A stretch of 64,000 bases of DNA from Glaciecola sp. 33A (GTDB lineage: Bacteria; Pseudomonadota; Gammaproteobacteria; Enterobacterales; Alteromonadaceae): contig NZ_PJAR01000039.1 of the NCBI RefSeq assembly GCF_002836745.1, positions 1 through 64,000 on the forward strand, in the 5' to 3' direction. This document shows, in pieces, positions 9,090 through 17,307 of the stretch. The notes below the pieces were generated by a model. The model worked only from the letters and a program-made list of their open reading frames with translations. It was not told where the DNA came from and ran no database searches. The number at the start of each line of letters is the position of its first letter. Position 1 is the first letter of the stretch. Made by a program: the position numbers and the translations under genes.

Positions 9090-11105
9090 TTGACAAAATT
9101 ACTCCCCACAGTCATCGCAGGTCCTATTTTACGTCACACTGATAATCAGCGTATTGTTTGGTGGCTGGTTACTTCCGCCGCTATTGATATAAAACCATTG
9201 TTAGCTGATGCGCATAACAAGGTAATCGAATTGCAAAATGCGAAAGCGACCCAGGAAACGTTTTGTGTCGGGCAGCGCGCATTCATCCAGTTAATTAGCT
9301 TGGAAGCAACTACCAAAAAACCATTAATTCAATCTGGTGCGTTATATCATTATGATTTATTAGATGATCTGACCAGTATTTTAAAGGATATACCTCACTT
9401 GGTGTATGAAGGGTATCAACGACCCAACTTTCGATTTAATCAACATTTGACCAAAGTCACACAAGGTTCTTGCCGCAAGCCCCATTTCCATGGTCGAGAT
9501 GCATTACCACAACTCGATAATTTAGTCGCAGATGAGTTAGCGAATAAAGTTAATGCGTCGAAAACTAGCGAGACAACGAGCATAAACCGCCCCGATTTAA
9601 TGTTAATGACTGGAGACCAAGTATATGTTGATGATGTCGCAGGGCCTATGTTACACGCGATTCATCAAGTCATCTTATTGCTGGGACTGCACAACGAGCG
9701 ATTCGAAGGTGCCACTGTTGATGATTTAATAACACTGATGTCGCATGAACATAGTTTTTACCAAAGGGAATTGTTATTACCCGCTGTTGAGGCTAATGAT
9801 AAGCTAACTAAGGCGTTTTTCGCCGCAAAGCGCAAACCCATTTTTACCTCAGTAAATGCTAAGAATCATCTTATAGCACTGTCCGAGATGTTAGCAATGT
9901 ACTTGTTGACTTGGTCGCCATTACTCTGGCAATTTGTTGATTTGAACAAGTCAGGGTTAAACCAGGATAAACAAGCGACTTACGACCAAGAAAAACACAA
10001 TATAGAGTCATTTCAAGAGGGCTTGGCGAAAGTTCATCGAGCGCTTGCTCACGTACCAAGCTACATGATGTTCGATGATCATGATGTTACCGACGATTGG
10101 AATCTGACCCGAGGCTGGGAACAACAAATTTATGGACATCCTTTTTCAAAGCGAATCATTGGTAACGCTATTACTGCCTACTTTTTATGCCAAGGTTGCG
10201 GTAACCCTAGAGCAAAACTGAGGTCTTTATTTAGTGAATTCAGTAACGTATTCTCAATAGCCGCCTTTACTGAAGACGCCCTCGGGACCAGCAATCTTGC
10301 GATTTATGGAGCTTCGCATAGCGAACTTATCGACACCTTATTTGCGTTTGACCAATGGCATTATGAACTAACAACACAACCTCCAGTGCATGTGCTCGAC
10401 ACCAGAACGCAGCGTTGGCGCTCCGAGTCATCGCTTAACAAGCCGTCCGGGCTGATGGACTGGGAAGCCTTGTGTGAACTACAGCAGGCTATCATCGGCA
10501 AAGAATCAGTTATTATGGTTTCGCCAGCACCGGTGTACGGAGTAAAGTTTATAGAAACGATACAAAAGGTATTTACTATTTTTGGTGGTGCATTAGTCGT
10601 GGATGCGGAAAATTGGATGGCGCATAGAGGCACCGCCAGTGTGATGCTGAATATATTCAGACATATTAAAACCCCACCAAACTTTATTATTTTATCGGGG
10701 GATGTTCACTATTCCTTTGTTTATGATGTGAGCTTGCGTTTTCGCCGAAACAGTCCGCACATTACCCAATTCACCAGTAGTGGATTACATAACGAATTTC
10801 CGCCAAGCCTGCTAAGGTGGTTTGACCGCTTAAATAGATGGCTTTATGGTCATCGCTCGCCTCTCAACTGGTTAACAAAGCGTCGGAACATGTCTGTTAG
10901 GCAACGAGAACCGATTGATCACAGCGGTACGTTGGTCAATAATTGCAATATTGGAGTGCTAACCTTGAATGATGATGCAAGTCAGGTAGACTGCGCTCTG
11001 TTATGCAGCGATGGTAGCTATATCAGCTTTTCAAAAACCAAGAGCCGATTTAAAACACCAGCAACGCTAGAAGCAGAATCACTTACGAAGGCTGAAACAG
11101 AGTAA
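9090..11105 (+). CDS. PhoD-like metallophosphatase
   Basis: A 671-residue protein of the PhoD/alkaline phosphatase D-like group. An N-terminal beta domain (TVIAGPILRHTDNQRIVWWL) resembles the domain that precedes PhoD catalytic regions. Metal-ligand motifs follow in order: MTGDQVYVDD, MFDDHDVTDDWN and LSGDVHYSF, whose Asp and His residues would bind the catalytic metals. There is no signal peptide, so it is probably cytosolic, unlike secreted PhoD. The start is a TTG at 9090 with AAGGGA about 11 bases upstream; the next Met lies well inside the conserved region. The stop overlaps the fldB start by one base. Confidence 0.8.
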   Translation: MTKLLPTVIAGPILRHTDNQRIVWWLVTSAAIDIKPLLADAHNKVIELQNAKATQETFCVGQRAFIQLISLEATTKKPLIQSGALYHYDLLDDLTSILKDIPHLVYEGYQRPNFRFNQHLTKVTQGSCRKPHFHGRDALPQLDNLVADELANKVNASKTSETTSINRPDLMLMTGDQVYVDDVAGPMLHAIHQVILLLGLHNERFEGATVDDLITLMSHEHSFYQRELLLPAVEANDKLTKAFFAAKRKPIFTSVNAKNHLIALSEMLAMYLLTWSPLLWQFVDLNKSGLNQDKQATYDQEKHNIESFQEGLAKVHRALAHVPSYMMFDDHDVTDDWNLTRGWEQQIYGHPFSKRIIGNAITAYFLCQGCGNPRAKLRSLFSEFSNVFSIAAFTEDALGTSNLAIYGASHSELIDTLFAFDQWHYELTTQPPVHVLDTRTQRWRSESSLNKPSGLMDWEALCELQQAIIGKESVIMVSPAPVYGVKFIETIQKVFTIFGGALVVDAENWMAHRGTASVMLNIFRHIKTPPNFIILSGDVHYSFVYDVSLRFRRNSPHITQFTSSGLHNEFPPSLLRWFDRLNRWLYGHRSPLNWLTKRRNMSVRQREPIDHSGTLVNNCNIGVLTLNDDASQVDCALLCSDGSYISFSKTKSRFKTPATLEAESLTKAETE

Positions 11106-11659
11106 TGAATTTAGCAACAAAACAAATTGCCATTTTTTATGGTTCTACAACCTGCTATACAGAAATGGCGAGTGAGAAAATACAATCTGAATTGGAGGCT
11201 ATGACCCGCGAGCAAGGGATCCAAGCCACGATAAACATGTTTGACATTAAAGAACATACTCTGGAAAAATCAACCCAGTATGATCTGGTGCTATATGGCA
11301 TTTCAACCTGGGATTTTGGTGAATTACAAGAAGACTGGGAATCAACTTGGGATGATATAAAAACACTGAATCTGGCAAGCAAGACTGTCGCTATTTTCGG
11401 CTTAGGTGACCAACTCGGCTACGCCGATTGGTTTCAAGACGCCTTGGGCATGTTACATGATGAATTAATAGTATTGGATTGTGATATTATCGGTTATTGG
11501 CCCAATCAAGGCTATGAGTTTACTGCGTCCAAAGCGCTAACTGAGGATGGTGACTTTTTTGTTGGTTTATCGTTAGATGATGAAAATCAGTATGATCTAA
11601 CTGATGCGCGCGTAAAACAGTGGTGTTCTCAGATTATTGAAGAGTGGACTCAAGCCTAA
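11105..11659 (+). CDS. fldB: Flavodoxin FldB
   Basis: An FMN-binding electron carrier of 184 residues. The phosphate loop GSTTCYTEM and the blocks GISTWDFGELQEDWE, FGLGDQLGYADWFQDALGMLHD, GYWPNQGYEF and DDENQYDLTD follow E. coli FldB closely, including the CYTE residues in the loop. It probably supplies low-potential electrons to reductases or radical-SAM enzymes. The ATG overlaps the stop of the PhoD-like gene (TAATG), so the two are translationally coupled. That is an unusual pairing for fldB. Confidence 0.88.
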   Translation: MNLATKQIAIFYGSTTCYTEMASEKIQSELEAMTREQGIQATINMFDIKEHTLEKSTQYDLVLYGISTWDFGELQEDWESTWDDIKTLNLASKTVAIFGLGDQLGYADWFQDALGMLHDELIVLDCDIIGYWPNQGYEFTASKALTEDGDFFVGLSLDDENQYDLTDARVKQWCSQIIEEWTQA

Positions 11660-11729
11660 GCTCGCTGAGCAAGACAAGCATTAATCCATTTATTCCGTTG
11701 TTTTACTTTTCAAATTAGGCGCAGCAAGG

Positions 11730-13037
11730 TTATGTTTGCTGCTGCGGATTAAGAATTCTAACTTCACGTTGAGGGAATGGGATCTCGATACCATTTTCTT
11801 TCAGTGTTTCAAGAATGATGAGCATTAAGTCACCGCCAACACGATTTTTACCATCATCAACACCTAACATCCAAAACTCCACGAACATGTTGACACCTGA
11901 ATCGCCAAAACTATCTATTTCGCAATCAGGGCGTTCTTCAAAAGGCACCCCTTCACCGCTGATAACTTGTGGATGCTTACAAACCGCGATTTTTATAAGT
12001 TCAACCATACTGCGCACATCTGTTGCATAGGGCACCGAAAAGTCGACACGATAACGTTGCTTAGGATCTTTATGTGTCCAGTTAACTAAAAGGTCTGAAA
12101 TAAATTTTTCATTGGGTACAAGAATGTCTTTGCCATCATAGGTTTCAATTACTGCATAGCGCATTCTAAATTCGCGTACGAAGCCTTTTTGACCATCGCC
12201 TAATTCAACAAAATCACCAACAGTTAAGGAGCGATCGAGAAGAATTATAATACCCGATATGAAGTTAGAAGCGATAGACTGCAAGCCTAAACCAATGCCG
12301 ACACCGACTGCGCCACCGAAAACCGCAAGCGTTGTCAGGTTGATGCCCATTACATTTAATAAAAGCAATATAATAATACAGAATAACGTGACTTCGAATA
12401 ACTTCGAAAACACCTCTTTAGTCGGTATATCCAAACTCTCTTGACGCTTAATGACAGCCTTGCCAAAACTACTTGATACGCGACCCAGCCAGAATAGAAA
12501 ACCACCGAAAACGAGAACTCTTGCAACGCCGTAGGCAGAAATATCGACATTACCGACCTTGATTGATATTTCTTCCAAGGCGCTTATTATAGATGGCAAT
12601 AGCCCGACCAAATGCAAAAACAGAATAGGTAAACCAACCCACCTAAATAAAGATGCGGCGTAATAATGGGTAACGAAGGCACGAATAATAGAGTTGAAGA
12701 ACAACAATATCGCGAGAGACAACGCCACTTGTATTACCCACTGTGAATATTCAAAGTTTTCAACCGTTTTACGCGAAATTTGTAACAGAAAAATAGCAAT
12801 AAGTGGAAATAACACACCACCAATTCTAAATGCAAATTTGCGTATTGGATGCGCTTGTTCATCAGGTTCATTGCGCAGTGTCGCAACGCTATGGCGCACT
12901 TTATACGCAATCACAAATGCAACAGTGTAAATAATAATAAGCATCGCTAACTGCACGTAAGTTTGTGTGCTCGATAGCAGTTCAAATCCTTTTTGATAAT
13001 TGCCATTAATGAAGGTTAAAACTGACGAGTAATCCAT
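11730..13037 (-). CDS. MscS-family mechanosensitive channel
   Basis: Inner-membrane channel of 435 residues. Five or so hydrophobic helices precede the pore helix GGAVGVGIGLGLQSIASNF, whose Gly/Ala spacing matches MscS TM3. Next come the FISGIIILLDRSLTVGDFVEL beta domain and the NEKFISDLLVNWTH block, so the C-terminal half is the cytosolic vestibule. It is longer than MscS (286 residues) because of extra N-terminal helices. I start at 13037, where AAGGAAG sits 6-7 bases upstream; a frame from 13124 would add 29 unlikely residues. It opens under membrane tension to release solutes. Confidence 0.88.
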   Translation of the reverse strand: MDYSSVLTFINGNYQKGFELLSSTQTYVQLAMLIIIYTVAFVIAYKVRHSVATLRNEPDEQAHPIRKFAFRIGGVLFPLIAIFLLQISRKTVENFEYSQWVIQVALSLAILLFFNSIIRAFVTHYYAASLFRWVGLPILFLHLVGLLPSIISALEEISIKVGNVDISAYGVARVLVFGGFLFWLGRVSSSFGKAVIKRQESLDIPTKEVFSKLFEVTLFCIIILLLLNVMGINLTTLAVFGGAVGVGIGLGLQSIASNFISGIIILLDRSLTVGDFVELGDGQKGFVREFRMRYAVIETYDGKDILVPNEKFISDLLVNWTHKDPKQRYRVDFSVPYATDVRSMVELIKIAVCKHPQVISGEGVPFEERPDCEIDSFGDSGVNMFVEFWMLGVDDGKNRVGGDLMLIILETLKENGIEIPFPQREVRILNPQQQT

Positions 13038-13231
13038 AGCTAGACTTCCTTTACAAAATTGCCCGAAACGATACCAGAACAGAGCTTTTTCAGGCATGCT
13101 TACACAAGAGCAAAGTGATGCCAATATATTTTTACATTTGGCATCAGAATTAAAAATTAAAAAATGATAACCTTCGTAAGTCCTTAAGTATAAAGATAAA
13201 CGCCATGGATACCCAGTGAAAATTGAAGCTA

Positions 13232-14065
13232 ATGAATCAAACTAAATCACAACAAGGCGAGAAAAAAAATAAGAAAGGTAGACTTTATAATCAATTCTAT
13301 CGAAATGGTGACGAGCATCGAGGGGGAGCCGATGTTAACTTTCAAGACATATTGCGCTTATTCCGATTCCGCTCAATTGAAATTGGTAAATGGGTAACGC
13401 AAGAAGAAAAAAGGATAGCGGCAAATCTGTTTTTTGATGCCCTGTGCGATCTAATGGATATATTGCAAGTGCCTGAAAATGTGATTTCTCTAAATGGTAC
13501 TTTATCACTAGGATTTGGGGTTGGCGGACAAAAACACGCGAGTGCACATTACAATAGTGCAAAAAAACAACTATCTCTTGCCAAGAATGCAGGTGCTGGC
13601 GCCTTAGCTCACGAATGGTTTCACGCCTTTGACCATTACATTGCAAGTAAAATGTTTGCGGTGTCTGGGAGTAATCTTTTCGCTTCAGAAATTTGGCTAA
13701 ACGAAAACGCGCCGTTAAATAGGCATGCGTTGAACAATCAGTTGGCGCTTTGTTTCAAACATATTTTTTTACAAAACAATGGCGCTGAACCGAGTGAATT
13801 GATGCAAAAGAGTGTTTTTGTTGATCATCAATTAAAAAGTTTTTACTACGCACGGCCACAAGAGGTCGCCGCAAGAGCTTTTGAAGCCTGTATTCAGGAT
13901 CACTCGATTAAAAATGCGTTTTTAGTACAAGGGACTAAACAAAGTGCAGAAGCTAAGTTAGGTATTTATCCTAATGGAGAACAACTAAGCAATATAGCAG
14001 CTCAAATGGCAACTTATTTCAATTGGTTGGGTAAAGCCCTTGATCATAGTCCGCCTGACGAGTAG
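13232..14065 (+). CDS. CLCA_X-type protein with an HExxH motif (putative metallopeptidase)
   Basis: A 277-residue protein of the gammaproteobacterial family called CLCA_X, related to the LPD1 domains of large polyvalent proteins; this is recalled, not searched. The central block AGALAHEWFHAFDHY holds HEWFH at residues 127-131, a perfect HExxH zinc-binding and catalytic motif. A later PQEVAARAFEA stretch may supply the third ligand. There is no signal peptide, so it is cytosolic. The start is set at the ATG at 13232 behind GAAG; a TTG at 13223 would add three residues. It is divergent from the MscS gene. No substrate is known. Confidence 0.65.
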   Translation: MNQTKSQQGEKKNKKGRLYNQFYRNGDEHRGGADVNFQDILRLFRFRSIEIGKWVTQEEKRIAANLFFDALCDLMDILQVPENVISLNGTLSLGFGVGGQKHASAHYNSAKKQLSLAKNAGAGALAHEWFHAFDHYIASKMFAVSGSNLFASEIWLNENAPLNRHALNNQLALCFKHIFLQNNGAEPSELMQKSVFVDHQLKSFYYARPQEVAARAFEACIQDHSIKNAFLVQGTKQSAEAKLGIYPNGEQLSNIAAQMATYFNWLGKALDHSPPDE

Positions 14066-14249
14066 TCTTGTCATAAGAAAATCAAAAAAATGCTCATTTT
14101 CGCGGGGCTAGCCTTGATATTCAAAGTAATTGACAGAGTAAACGCACATTTTTTGTTAAATTCGTTTACAAAACTCTATGCTTTTTCTATTAAGCCATTA
14201 TACTATAAAGACTCGCTATAGAGCAGAATTAGAAGGACTGAATGTAAAG

Positions 14250-14654
14250 ATGAAAAGAAAAAAACATACATCCGGTGATGACGACGCAGCAGTAGACATG
14301 ACGCCAATGTTGGACATCGTGTTTATTATGTTGATATTCTTCATCGTAACGACGACATTCTCATCTGAGAAAGGGTTGACTCCAACACGTCCACCGAAGA
14401 GCGATACGCCAAACCCACCGAGTAAATCATTGTCTATTAGAATTGATGCATCTGGTCAAATTCTTATGGCAGGTCGTATTGTCGATATTCGTCGAGTAGT
14501 TGCAAATGCGCAAACTTACTTAGCAAATAATGATACTGACAGTGCTGCTATACAAGCGGATGAAGACACCGAACATGGGGTTGTTGTAAGCGTAATGGAT
14601 CAGGTCAAATTGGCTGGTATTTCGAAAATATCGGTGTTAGTTAAAGAAGATTAA
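14250..14654 (+). CDS. ExbD/TolR-family proton-channel subunit
   Basis: A 134-residue ExbD-type protein. A short basic cytosolic N-terminus leads into one transmembrane helix (MTPMLDIVFIMLIFFIVTTTF) with the conserved proton-carrying Asp, then a periplasmic domain. Family members work with ExbB to pass proton-motive force to TonB-type transducers. I start at 14250 (MKRKKH), which fits the usual N-terminus; a longer frame from 14178 is unlikely. No exbB or tonB is adjacent, so this copy stands alone and its partners must be elsewhere. A terminator follows. Confidence 0.85.
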   Translation: MKRKKHTSGDDDAAVDMTPMLDIVFIMLIFFIVTTTFSSEKGLTPTRPPKSDTPNPPSKSLSIRIDASGQILMAGRIVDIRRVVANAQTYLANNDTDSAAIQADEDTEHGVVVSVMDQVKLAGISKISVLVKED

Positions 14655-14713
14655 TTGTAAGTTACTGTATAAATTGTAAGAACGCGGCTCAATGTTGGGT
14701 CGATACGAAATTC

Positions 14714-14740
14714 GGGATCTAAATTTAGGTCCCTTTTTTT
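14714..14740 (+). terminator. Intrinsic terminator after exbD-like gene
   Basis: A 20-base inverted repeat (GGGATCTAAA with TTTAGGTCCC, one G-U pair) runs directly into seven T residues, 60 bases after the ExbD stop. Confidence 0.85.
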
Positions 14741-14819
14741 ATTGATTTTACAAATACAATAAGTTGAAACAACTAGATTCAACTAATAAGTTATAAAGTC
14801 AAATAGTAAGATTAGTTAT

Positions 14820-14981
14820 TCAGCAACTTAACTGCATTTTTTTGAGTTTGTCATTTTTAACGAATAGATAACTGGCTTCTGAACACAAAAATACTACGAT
14901 ATCGGCTATTTCATCAATATCAGCGTTCATAATTCCACGCACATTCCACAATTCGGATGTTACCTCATCATTTACTGACAT
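14820..14981 (-). pseudogene. Possible C-terminal remnant of a short-chain dehydrogenase
   Basis: A 53-codon minus-strand frame starts at an ATG directly after a stop. Its middle (DIDEIADIVVFLCSEASYLF) resembles the C-terminal helix of SDR enzymes, where DPEEIAxxVxFLASDxAS is typical. No Rossmann domain precedes it. It is probably a leftover fragment; expression is unproven. Confidence 0.3.
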
Positions 14982-15882
14982 TTAGGTTGTTGCTTAATTT
15001 AGCTATATATCAAATTATTCTTTATAACTTTTCTATTTAATCATTATAAAAAAATTGGTTATGAGTTTTTTAATATTTTCTAAAAAATCATCAAGCTTTT
15101 GGTAGAGAAGAGACTTTTTTATAAATAGGATCAAAGCCTGATCTAGTTGGAGTGAGAAGCAAAAGCCCAAACCCAAGCTTTAAACCAAATAGAAATGATA
15201 TTTGTAACTATACCTATGTTAAAAGCACTTATGACAAAAGATATATTGCACTTATAAACATCAACGTCAGTTAATGTTTCGATGAAGAATAGTGACGGCT
15301 CTTTTATAGCTTACTGAGCCTTTGGCGCAAGAATCCGCTGTTTGCTGAAAAATCCCTTGATAAATGACCATCAATTCGTGCCAACGATTGGCAGGAGATA
15401 GCATAATTGTGCCGGAAGGAATGTTAACCCTATGGAGAAGTACGACACAATCATCAACATAAGGCGAATACAATCTCTCTATTGATAACTCAGACAAAAT
15501 CGAGTTGCTTTCAAGGACTAAAGACCATAGGTGTAAATTATTAGACGATAATTAGCTTGACGGACCCGACGATTAAGATGGCCGGTTTTGGTACACTCAG
15601 TTATGTCTATTTCACAAGAGAAAGATACGACTGGAAAACCATTACCCAACAACAGGTCAATAGTTACATGTGAGTATAAGTAGGATAAACGACATACCTG
15701 ACCTATTCAACAGCCACTAATTTTGCTGTGCTGTGCTGTGCAGTCCATGCTAGCCAGCTCATGCTCCTTGCTTGATGAGTCAGATTACCTGCTAGTTATC
15801 TATCTGATTGTCTTCTTTACCTGCAAGTTTCGGACTATGTTTTCCCCGTTTAGATGAAGTGACTTACGCTCTCAGATTGCCG

Positions 15883-16242
15883 TTAGGTTCCACCCCAGTT
15901 ATTCGCCCTAATCGCGCCTTCTAAAAATAGCATGTGGAAGTGGATGTTTAGATTTAGGGCACTACCAAAATGCTGAATAATAGTGACAGAACCTGTCTTC
16001 GCTTGTTTATTTGTAAAGCCAGCTAGACTCACAATGTGCGTGGATATGGCACGGTGAATAATTTCCATGACTTAGATTGATTCATTGGGATAGCTCGCCA
16101 AAAGCAATCAAAGTGGAATGGACAGGCTCAACACCCACTGGCGGATCGGGTAATCTTAATCCAGTTACTGGGGTAATACATCATCTACCAAAAATGCCGC
16201 ACTTTCGGCCATTCCAATAGCACCACAGTTTTGGTACTTATG
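15883..16242 (-). pseudogene. IS91-family transposase remnant
   Basis: One minus-strand frame, crossed by at least four stops, reads through recognisable IS91-type transposase blocks: MAESAAFLVDDVLP, then PIRQWVLSLSIPL, then VMEIIHRAISTHIV, then TGSVTIIQHFGSALNLNIHFHMLFLEG. The HFH in the last block is the HUH-type metal-binding motif of these rolling-circle transposases. The zinc finger upstream and the catalytic Tyr domain downstream are not recognisable. Only the last part (15883-16068) is still an open frame. The remnant is immobile. Confidence 0.75.
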
Positions 16243-16356
16243 TATAAATATCTACCCGACCTGGTCACTATTTAACCGTCAATATAATTTACACTAGCTG
16301 ATTAAAAAAAATTAGTATAACACGTAAAATATTGAATAATAACGATTTTACTGTTT

Positions 16357-16372
16357 TGGCCCGATTTATGCT
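16357..16372 (+). promoter_or_regulatory. Predicted sigma-54 promoter (-24/-12)
   Basis: TGGCCC-N5-ATGCT has the GG and GC dinucleotides exactly 12 bases apart (16358-16359 and 16370-16371), as RpoN promoters need. There is one mismatch in each element from TGGCAC and TTGCT. The start site would be near 16383, about 40 bases before the riboswitch aptamer. PEP-CTERM/exosortase systems are known to be regulated through sigma-54 (PrsR), which fits the gene downstream. Confidence 0.6.
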
Positions 16373-16382
16373 AATCATGTAT

Positions 16383-16410
16383 AGAGAGTTCATTCCGAAC
16401 CTCTTTGTTT
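16383..16410 (+). promoter_or_regulatory. 5'-end hairpin of the riboswitch transcript
   Basis: AGAG(A)GTTC at 16383-16391 pairs with GAACCTCT at 16397-16404 around a 5-base loop with one bulged A, followed by TTTGTTTT. It starts at the start site predicted from the sigma-54 promoter, so it would cap the mRNA 5' end. The T-rich tail also makes it look terminator-like. Confidence 0.4.
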
Positions 16411-16420
16411 TATAAAAAAA

Positions 16421-16490
16421 ATGCCAAACCTTCTGTGAAGATGGGACGGAAAGCCACGGACCTAATGTAAATCAGGTAGCCGGGTTCCAT
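16421..16490 (+). ncRNA. Cyclic-di-GMP-I (GEMM) riboswitch
   Basis: The sequence follows the class I c-di-GMP aptamer. GCCAAACC opens it, and the P2 stem (16429-16434 with 16439-16444, one T-T mismatch) is closed by a GTGA GNRA tetraloop at 16435-16438. Then come GGGACGGAAAGCCA, a P3 stem (ACCT with AGGT), and the signature GGTAGCCGGGTTCC. The canonical joining sequence is GGGACGCAAAGCC; here one C is G. The aptamer ends 8 bases before the ribosome binding site AAGGGA (16498-16503) of the PEP-CTERM gene. There is no terminator hairpin between, so control is probably at translation start. Confidence 0.9.
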
Positions 16491-16511
16491 AAATGATAAG
16501 GGATATTTATT

Positions 16512-17087
16512 ATGATTACTAAACTATTAAAAGTTGCTGCACTGACTGCAACACTGAGTATTTCCAGCTTAGTAAACGCCGCTTATATTGATACTATTTG
16601 GGCCCCTGATAAAGTAAGCGCTGGTGAAACTATCACTAACACCCATGACATCACCGATGATGGGTTTGATCCACGTAAGTTATCCAACCCTGTGTTTAAT
16701 GCAACTCTCGAGTTTTGGTTTGTAGACGACTTATGGGATGGTTGGTATGGGGGTCATGAAACCGCCGATATCAATATTGATGACACAGGCTGGTTCTCTT
16801 GGAATATCAATCTCGGCTCTGTAGAGGTAGGTTTTGGTTCTTGGGAAACGTTCTTTGTTGACTCAGAAATATACTCCTTCACTTGGGACGGAGGATTGGG
16901 CGATATAGCGGTTTTAACTGATATATGGTGGGACGGCAAACTTAAGTACTCTATGGAAGTGACTGAAGGTGACTTTTATTTCAAAGGCTCACGACTCACT
17001 GTCAATGACGTGCCAGAGCCAAGTTCACTGGCCTTGCTAGGCCTTAGTTTAATAGGTTTAGGTGCCGCTCGACGTCGCGCCAAGTAA
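16512..17087 (+). CDS. PEP-CTERM protein under c-di-GMP riboswitch control
   Basis: A 191-residue exported protein: signal peptide to about residue 23 (VNA|AYI), a Trp- and Asp-rich beta-strand-like body with repeated DxW/WDG patterns, and a C-terminal VPEPSSLALLGLSLIGLGAA-RRR sorting signal. Exosortase processing would release it to the surface or matrix. The ATG has AAGGGA 8 bases upstream. A sigma-54 promoter and a c-di-GMP-I riboswitch precede it and a terminator follows, so it is a single-gene regulated unit. The body has no domain I recognise. A structural role in attachment or biofilm is inference from the regulation and sorting tail. Confidence 0.9.
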   Translation: MITKLLKVAALTATLSISSLVNAAYIDTIWAPDKVSAGETITNTHDITDDGFDPRKLSNPVFNATLEFWFVDDLWDGWYGGHETADINIDDTGWFSWNINLGSVEVGFGSWETFFVDSEIYSFTWDGGLGDIAVLTDIWWDGKLKYSMEVTEGDFYFKGSRLTVNDVPEPSSLALLGLSLIGLGAARRRAK

Positions 17088-17123
17088 GTATGTAGCATTG
17101 ACGTAGTCAACGCTTTAAATGAC

Positions 17124-17154
17124 AGCCGGGTGTATTAACAACCCCGGCTTTTTC
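17124..17154 (+). terminator. Intrinsic terminator of the PEP-CTERM gene
   Basis: AGCCGGG at 17124-17130 pairs with CCCGGCT at 17143-17149, with a 12-base loop and then a T tract, 36 bases after the stop codon. Confidence 0.85.
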
Positions 17155-17307
17155 TTAACAAAACGGCGGTAACAACAAACCAGCCCGTGCAAAACGTCAA
17201 CTACCGAAGTAAGCCTTCTCACCGCGAGTAGTCTGTTCCATACCCAGTCTCTGTTATAGGCCCTATGACAAACAGCATCTTGTAAAACGCCTTTTACCGC
17301 TTGTTTA

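Larger units (their letters stand above)
14741..16356. other. Gene-poor, decayed region
   Basis: About 1.6 kb with no intact gene. It holds an IS91-type transposase relic (15883-16242), a 53-codon possible SDR remnant (14820-14981), and a 76-codon minus-strand frame (15267-15497) that I cannot assign. The rest is AT-rich with stops in all frames. It reads as an old insertion site that has lost most of its content. Confidence 0.55.

Noticed and set aside
11716-11746. Inverted repeat at the end of the MscS gene as a terminator
   Set aside because: The arms pair (GCAGCAA with TTGCTGC) but no T run follows on either strand, and one arm is coding sequence for Gln codons.
15267-15497. 76-codon minus-strand frame in the decayed region
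   Set aside because: No ribosome site, no recognisable domain, and it lies among stops in all other frames.
15590-15690. Possible second IS91 fragment on the plus strand (YVYFTRERYDWKTIT region)
   Set aside because: The likeness to an IS91 C-terminal segment is slight and the strand is opposite to the clear relic.
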